This document shows positions 6,098 to 8,847 of a stretch of DNA of 8,847 nt, piece by piece. Position 1 is the stretch's first letter. Each line of letters opens with the position of its first letter. A model generated the notes under the pieces. It searched no databases and had not been told where the DNA came from. It was given only the letters and a program-made list of their open reading frames with translations. Origin of the DNA: an uncultured Clostridia bacterium. Lineage in GTDB: Bacteria; Bacillota; Clostridia; Oscillospirales; Oscillospiraceae. The stretch lies in NCBI GenBank assembly GCA_945946745.1, contig CAMEWZ010000065.1, forward strand, positions 1-8,847. The letters are read 5' to 3'. A program made the translations under genes and the position numbers.

Positions 6098-6541
6098 ATG
6101 TCCTGGCTGAATGTATTTGGTCTTGGCTTTCTAATTGTCATTTTGATCCCCAATATCATTTTCGCCCTCAAATGTCCCCAGGGGTTTGCAAATCCCTGGC
6201 ACAACCGATGGGTAGAACGCATTGAGCAGATCGGCCGCTTTGGCTGCATGGCGTTTATGGTGATGAACATCCCCGGCACCTGGTTCGGCTGGTGGTCGGA
6301 CGAGGCCGCCGCGGTGTACCTGATCGCCGATACCCTGCTGGCAGTGGCTTACTGTCTGGTCTGGCTTTTCTGTTTCCGGAAAAACACCCGGTTCCGGGCG
6401 CTGGCCCTGTCCATCCTCCCGTCCGTGCTGTTCCTGCTCAGCGGGATCCTCAGCCGCTCGGTGCTGCTGACTTTGTCGGCGCTTCTGTTCGCCCCCAGTC
6501 ACATTTTGAGTTCTTACAAAAACGCTGCGGAGGAACACTGA
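6098..6541 (+). CDS. Small multi-pass membrane protein, unknown function
   Basis: This 147-residue protein has about five hydrophobic segments (near 5-24, 46-63, 71-92, 101-117, 119-137). Notable phrases are CPQGFANPWHNRWVE in the first loop, IGRFGCMAFMVMNIPGTWFG, and the arginine-bounded FRALALSILPSVLF. The loop Trp/His residues and the two cysteines (26, 50) stand out. I recall similar orphan membrane proteins in Clostridia but know no function for them and give none. The start is supported by a strong GAGGAGG (6082-6088) with 9 nt spacing. The gap to the upstream FUSC-HAD stop is 27 bp, so they are very likely co-transcribed and possibly functionally paired. The gene is the last on the plus strand before convergent minus-strand genes. 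Confidence 0.85.
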   Translation: MSWLNVFGLGFLIVILIPNIIFALKCPQGFANPWHNRWVERIEQIGRFGCMAFMVMNIPGTWFGWWSDEAAAVYLIADTLLAVAYCLVWLFCFRKNTRFRALALSILPSVLFLLSGILSRSVLLTLSALLFAPSHILSSYKNAAEEH

Positions 6542-6614
6542 CTTTCCCTTGGGGCCTTCCAGATGCCAAAAAATTGCCATGGCGTATTTTAATGCCGTGC
6601 GAATTGGATAGAAT

Positions 6615-6660
6615 CCCCATAAAGTAGGCTGCGGCAATCCGCATAGTCTACTTTAGGGGG
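6615..6660. terminator. Long hairpin between convergent genes, probable terminator
   Basis: CCCCATAAAGTAG (6615-6627) pairs with CTACTTTAGGGGG (6648-6660) with one mismatch, and TGCGG (6630-6634) pairs with CCGCA (6639-6643) across the loop CAAT. It sits between the plus-strand gene ending at 6541 and the minus-strand gene ending at 6678. Neither side has a good T-run, so termination could be inefficient or the stem may mainly protect the 3' ends. Nothing else is visible in 6542-6677. Confidence 0.6.
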
Positions 6661-6677
6661 ATCCTGTCATCATGCCC

Positions 6678-7712
6678 TTATTTTCCCAGGCAGCTGCCGC
6701 AGGGGGTAAAGCCTGCGTCCAGCGCGGCCTGGTAGGAATCGAATTCCACCCGGTTTTTCTCCGCCGGGAGGCTGGCGCAGCCGGGGCTATGGAAAACCTT
6801 GGAATTGCGGTTGCCGATGTAGCTTTCCGGCTGGGCCCGCTCCGCATCTTCCGGCTGGGCGGACTGGTTGGCCCAGGTAAAGGTGACTTCCTGGCCGTCG
6901 CTCTCCGCCTGGATGGTTCCCAGCTCATCGGTGCGAAGCAGCACCACCCCGGCCTGGTTCAGCCGGGACAAGGGCTCGGCATGGGGATGGCCATAGGTAT
7001 TGCCCTTCCCCACGGAGATCACGCCGTACTCCGGGGACACCTCATACAAAAAGCGGTAGCCGGTGGAAGTGTTGGAGCCGTGGTGGCCTACTTTCAGCAC
7101 CTGGGCGTCCAGCATGCCGGGACGGCCTTCCCAGTAGTCCAGCATGTCATTTTCCGCTTCTATTTCCATATCTCCGGTGAACAGGAAGGCGGTCGCTCCA
7201 AAATCCACCCGGGTGATGATGGAGGTGTTGTTGGTCTCGGCATAGGTCTTCACCGGGCCAAGCACCGTCACCTGGGCCTCTCCCAGGGAAATGGCGTCCC
7301 CGGGCGCGGGCAGCGTGACCTCCAGCCCCTGCTGATCCGTGTAGTAGAGGAAATCGTCAAACGCCTTGGAGGCGTAGGTTTTGGTGGGGGCATACACCGC
7401 CTTGGTGGGGTACACCGCCAGCACCGCAGGCAGACCACCCACATGATCCTCATGGGCATGGGTGCAGATCACCGCCTTCAGCTCCTCCACCCCCTGCTGT
7501 TCCAGGTAGGACACCACCAGCTGGCTGTCGTCCCGGTTGCCGCCGTCAATGAGCAGGAATTCCCCGCCGCATTCCAGCAGGGCGCAGTCCGCCTGGCCCA
7601 CGTCCAGGAAATGGATGGTCAGATTCTCCCCCGCAGTCGGGGCTGGATCATATCCGCAGCCGCTCAGCAGCAGCGCCAGCAGGAGGAGCAGGGAAATCAG
7701 TCTATGTTTCAT
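6678..7712 (-). CDS. ComEC-like metallo-beta-lactamase lipoprotein with Ada-like C-terminal Cys motif
   Basis: This 344-residue protein starts with a basic MKHR, a leucine-rich core and lipobox LLSGC (C19), so it is a predicted lipoprotein outside the membrane. Residues 31-275 form an MBL fold of the ComEC C-terminal type: FLDVGQADCALL (35-46), IDGGNRDD, the metal motif THAHEDHVGG (84-93), FTGDME (178-183) with the bridging Asp, and KVGHHGSNTS (207-216). Soluble ComEC-like MBL proteins are thought to be nucleases or phosphoesterases; the substrate here is unknown. After an acidic linker the tail (298-344) reads YIGNRNSKVFHSPGC (C312) and ends PCGSCLG (C338, C341), a metal-binding-type module also found after nucleases and lipoproteins. 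The start overlaps the stop of the upstream SDR gene in an ATGA arrangement (7709-7712), so translation is probably coupled; only a weak AAGGA is present, within the end of that gene. Confidence 0.9.
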   Translation of the reverse strand: MKHRLISLLLLLALLLSGCGYDPAPTAGENLTIHFLDVGQADCALLECGGEFLLIDGGNRDDSQLVVSYLEQQGVEELKAVICTHAHEDHVGGLPAVLAVYPTKAVYAPTKTYASKAFDDFLYYTDQQGLEVTLPAPGDAISLGEAQVTVLGPVKTYAETNNTSIITRVDFGATAFLFTGDMEIEAENDMLDYWEGRPGMLDAQVLKVGHHGSNTSTGYRFLYEVSPEYGVISVGKGNTYGHPHAEPLSRLNQAGVVLLRTDELGTIQAESDGQEVTFTWANQSAQPEDAERAQPESYIGNRNSKVFHSPGCASLPAEKNRVEFDSYQAALDAGFTPCGSCLGK

Positions 7713-8512
7713 TTGGTTGTCAATCCTTCGTTATTTTTCGCTTTTTTCTGCTGGTTCAGCCAGATGTTCATGACCATGCTGTGGGGCACCAGCTTCACCA
7801 GAAATACCTGCATTTTCACAGGCAAACCGGGAACGGAATAGTCCTTTTTGCTGCGGTACAGGTCTTTTAACCCAACCGCCACCACATCTTTGGCCTCGTA
7901 CAGCCGGTCAAAATAGCGCACCTCCCCGTCGCCGTTGGTCTGGAAGGCGTGGTTAAAAAATTCCGTTTTCACCCAGCCGGGGTTCATAGCCATGACCCGG
8001 ATACCCTTGTCCTTCAGCTCCCGGTTCATGGCCCGGCTGTAGCTGAGAACGAAGGCCTTAGTGGCGCCGTAGGTGGTGATGTAGGGCACCGGCTGGAAGG
8101 CGGACAGGCTGTCCAGCTCCAGGATATGTCCGCCGGGCCCCATGTAGGGAATGACCATCCGGGTCATCACCAGCAGGGCCTTGCAGTTCAGGTCGATCAT
8201 CCGGCAGTCGTCCTGGATGGATACCTTGTGGTAGGCCCCGAATTTGCCGAAGCCCGCGGCGTTTACCAGCAGGGCCACATTGGGCTGCTCGGCTTCCAGC
8301 AGGTTTTCCAGGGTCTCAAAGCTTTTGCTGTCCAGCAAATCCAGGCAGATGGGCCGGACGGGGACTGGTACTTCAGCCTTTAGGGCCTCCAAGGCCTCGG
8401 CCCGGCGGGCAATGGCCCAAATCTCGTCCACCTGGACATATTGAGAAAGCTGGAGCGCGAACTCCCGTCCCATACCGGAGCTGGCTCCGGTGACGATGGC
8501 AATGTTTTTCAT
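7709..8512 (-). CDS. Short-chain dehydrogenase/reductase (SDR)
   Basis: This is a 267-residue classical SDR. It has the cofactor loop TGASSGMG (8-15), an acidic end of the third strand region (LDLLD), VNAAG (83-87), N109, a candidate catalytic Ser135 in LDSLSAF, and YGATK (Y148, K152), followed by NPGWVKTEF. This is the full Asn-Ser-Tyr-Lys set for NAD(P)H-dependent carbonyl or alcohol redox chemistry. The R36-R37 pair (AIARRAE) after the second strand favours NADP(H). The C-terminus carries a hydrophobic and basic extension (MQVFLVKLVPHSMVMNIWL, then QQKKAKNN) that may associate with the membrane. The start at 8512 is chosen because AGGAGG lies 7 nt upstream (8519-8524) and the Rossmann strand begins right after it; a longer reading from 8572 adds a non-homologous basic stretch. 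It overlaps the MBL lipoprotein gene by 4 bp, as in a two-gene operon. The substrate is unknown. Confidence 0.93.
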   Translation of the reverse strand: MKNIAIVTGASSGMGREFALQLSQYVQVDEIWAIARRAEALEALKAEVPVPVRPICLDLLDSKSFETLENLLEAEQPNVALLVNAAGFGKFGAYHKVSIQDDCRMIDLNCKALLVMTRMVIPYMGPGGHILELDSLSAFQPVPYITTYGATKAFVLSYSRAMNRELKDKGIRVMAMNPGWVKTEFFNHAFQTNGDGEVRYFDRLYEAKDVVAVGLKDLYRSKKDYSVPGLPVKMQVFLVKLVPHSMVMNIWLNQQKKAKNNEGLTTK

Positions 8513-8522
8513 GAGATGCCTC

Positions 8523-8603
8523 CTATTTCGGTGATACATGCGCGGCAGGCTGGGTGGTATTCGATACACCATTGGGTACCGCTCGATTCGCTGCCTGGTT
8601 CAT
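8523..8603 (-). CDS. Candidate 26-residue leader ORF before the SDR gene
   Basis: ATG (8601-8603) follows AGAAAGGA (8611-8618) with 7 nt spacing and encodes MNQAANRAVPNGVSNTT plus 9 residues (ending HVSPK) to TAG at 8523-8525. The stop overlaps the AGGAGG of the SDR gene, so terminating ribosomes would sit on that RBS, suggesting translational coupling. The peptide has no recognised motif and no run of one amino acid as in classic attenuator leaders. It may be a chance ORF; it is listed because both signals fit. Confidence 0.35.
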   Translation of the reverse strand: MNQAANRAVPNGVSNTTQPAAHVSPK

Positions 8604-8626
8604 GAAATTGTCCTTTCTCTAACGAA

Positions 8627-8665
8627 GCACCCCTTGGCTCTCCCTTTGGGAGAGCCAAGGGGTGC
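8627..8665. repeat. Perfect 18-bp palindrome, probable terminator or dispersed repeat
   Basis: GCACCCCTTGGCTCTCCC (8627-8644) and GGGAGAGCCAAGGGGTGC (8648-8665) are exact reverse complements around the loop TTT. On the minus strand it lies 24 bp after the cca stop and is followed by TTCGTT, so it can end cca transcription. The very regular stem resembles REP/MITE-like dispersed palindromes of related gut Clostridia; this is inference, as only one copy is in the window. The flanking 8604-8626 and 8666-8689 hold no other gene, and I see no clear promoter for the SDR gene. Confidence 0.8.
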
Positions 8666-8689
8666 GGTGCGAATGAACAAGATTTCCCT

Positions 8690-8847
8690 TTATCTCCCGA
8701 TCCAATCCACCGCAAATTGCAGCAGCGCTTCCCGTTCGTTGGGCAGTTCTTCCTCCAATACCTTTTCCAGCAGAGCGTTCAAGCATTGGCCAATGGCCCT
8801 GCCGGTTAGGCCCAGGGCCTGTAGGTCATAGCCGTTAACCGCCAGGT
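8690..8847 (-). CDS. cca: CCA-adding enzyme (tRNA nucleotidyltransferase), C-terminal fragment
   Basis: Only the last 52 residues are in the window, with the gene continuing beyond 8847 and ending in TAA at 8690-8692. The sequence LAVNGYDLQALGLTGRAIG, followed by a helix NALLEKVLEE and LPNEREALLQFA, is the typical C-terminal tail-domain pattern of bacterial class II CCA-adding enzymes, where a G(H/Y)DL segment precedes a G-x-x-IG turn and a helical end with LxN. The enzyme adds or repairs the 3' CCA of tRNA in the cytoplasm. The catalytic head lies outside, so poly(A)-polymerase versus CCA-adding activity cannot be separated here. It is followed by the palindrome at 8627-8665. Confidence 0.82.
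   Translation of the reverse strand, partial: LAVNGYDLQALGLTGRAIGQCLNALLEKVLEEELPNEREALLQFAVDWIGR

Noticed and set aside
6672..7841. A 389-codon plus-strand ORF opposite the MBL and SDR genes
   Set aside because: Gly/His/Val-rich translation with no domain; it is the antisense shadow of two clear minus-strand genes with motifs and RBS.
8513..8572. Extended SDR start at 8572
   Set aside because: The added 20 residues are basic and non-homologous, have no RBS, and precede the clear AGGAGG-supported start at 8512.
1..8847. CRISPR array, tRNA, rRNA, integrase or transposase
   Set aside because: No regularly spaced direct repeats, no cloverleaf with a T-loop GGTTCRA match, and no DDE or recombinase-like protein were seen on either strand.

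Overview
The window looks like chromosomal DNA of a fairly GC-rich anaerobic Firmicute, most likely an Oscillospiraceae/Ruminococcaceae-type gut Clostridium. The grounds are strong AGGAGG-type ribosome binding sites, sigma-A promoters with TTGACA/TATAAT-like boxes, TasA/camelysin-like proteins with SipW-type signal peptides, an AGCS amino-acid:cation symporter, an aromatic-acid-exporter-like (FUSC) membrane protein, and a CCA-adding enzyme C-terminus typical of this group. The taxonomic call is inference from protein style, not from a search.

Region 1 (1-432): the 3' end of a C39-like papain-fold peptidase gene, a strong intrinsic terminator, and a good promoter for the next gene. Region 2 (433-2955) is the odd part. 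The promoter and RBS lead into the first ~66 residues of a YcgR-like (PilZ-associated) protein. At about 630-640 this runs, out of frame, into the C-terminal part of a TasA/camelysin-like secreted protein. A second TasA-like gene follows at 1340 with a perfect RBS, but its SipW-type signal peptide is broken by a one-base frameshift near 1388. At about 2036-2043 it runs in frame into an almost complete M14 succinylglutamate desuccinylase/aspartoacylase-like protein. So a ~1.4 kb TasA-type block sits between a gene that has lost its 3' end and a gene that has lost its 5' end. This is either a real rearrangement or an assembly chimera.

Region 3 (2956-6541, plus strand): a near-consensus promoter, an AGCS symporter, then a fused FUSC-like membrane domain plus a HAD-IIB-like domain that has lost its key catalytic aspartates, and a small 4-5 TM orphan membrane protein 27 bp behind it. 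These three probably share transcripts. Region 4 (6542-6677) holds a long hairpin between convergent genes. Region 5 (6678-8847, minus strand): the 3' end of cca, a perfect 18-bp palindrome, a 26-codon candidate leader ORF, a short-chain dehydrogenase, and, overlapping it by 4 bp, a ComEC-like metallo-beta-lactamase lipoprotein with a cysteine-rich tail.

I saw no tRNA, rRNA, CRISPR array, transposase, integrase or recognisable phage gene. The best candidates for something new are the FUSC/pseudo-HAD fusion with its small membrane partner, and the rearranged TasA/M14 locus, which must first be cleared of assembly error.
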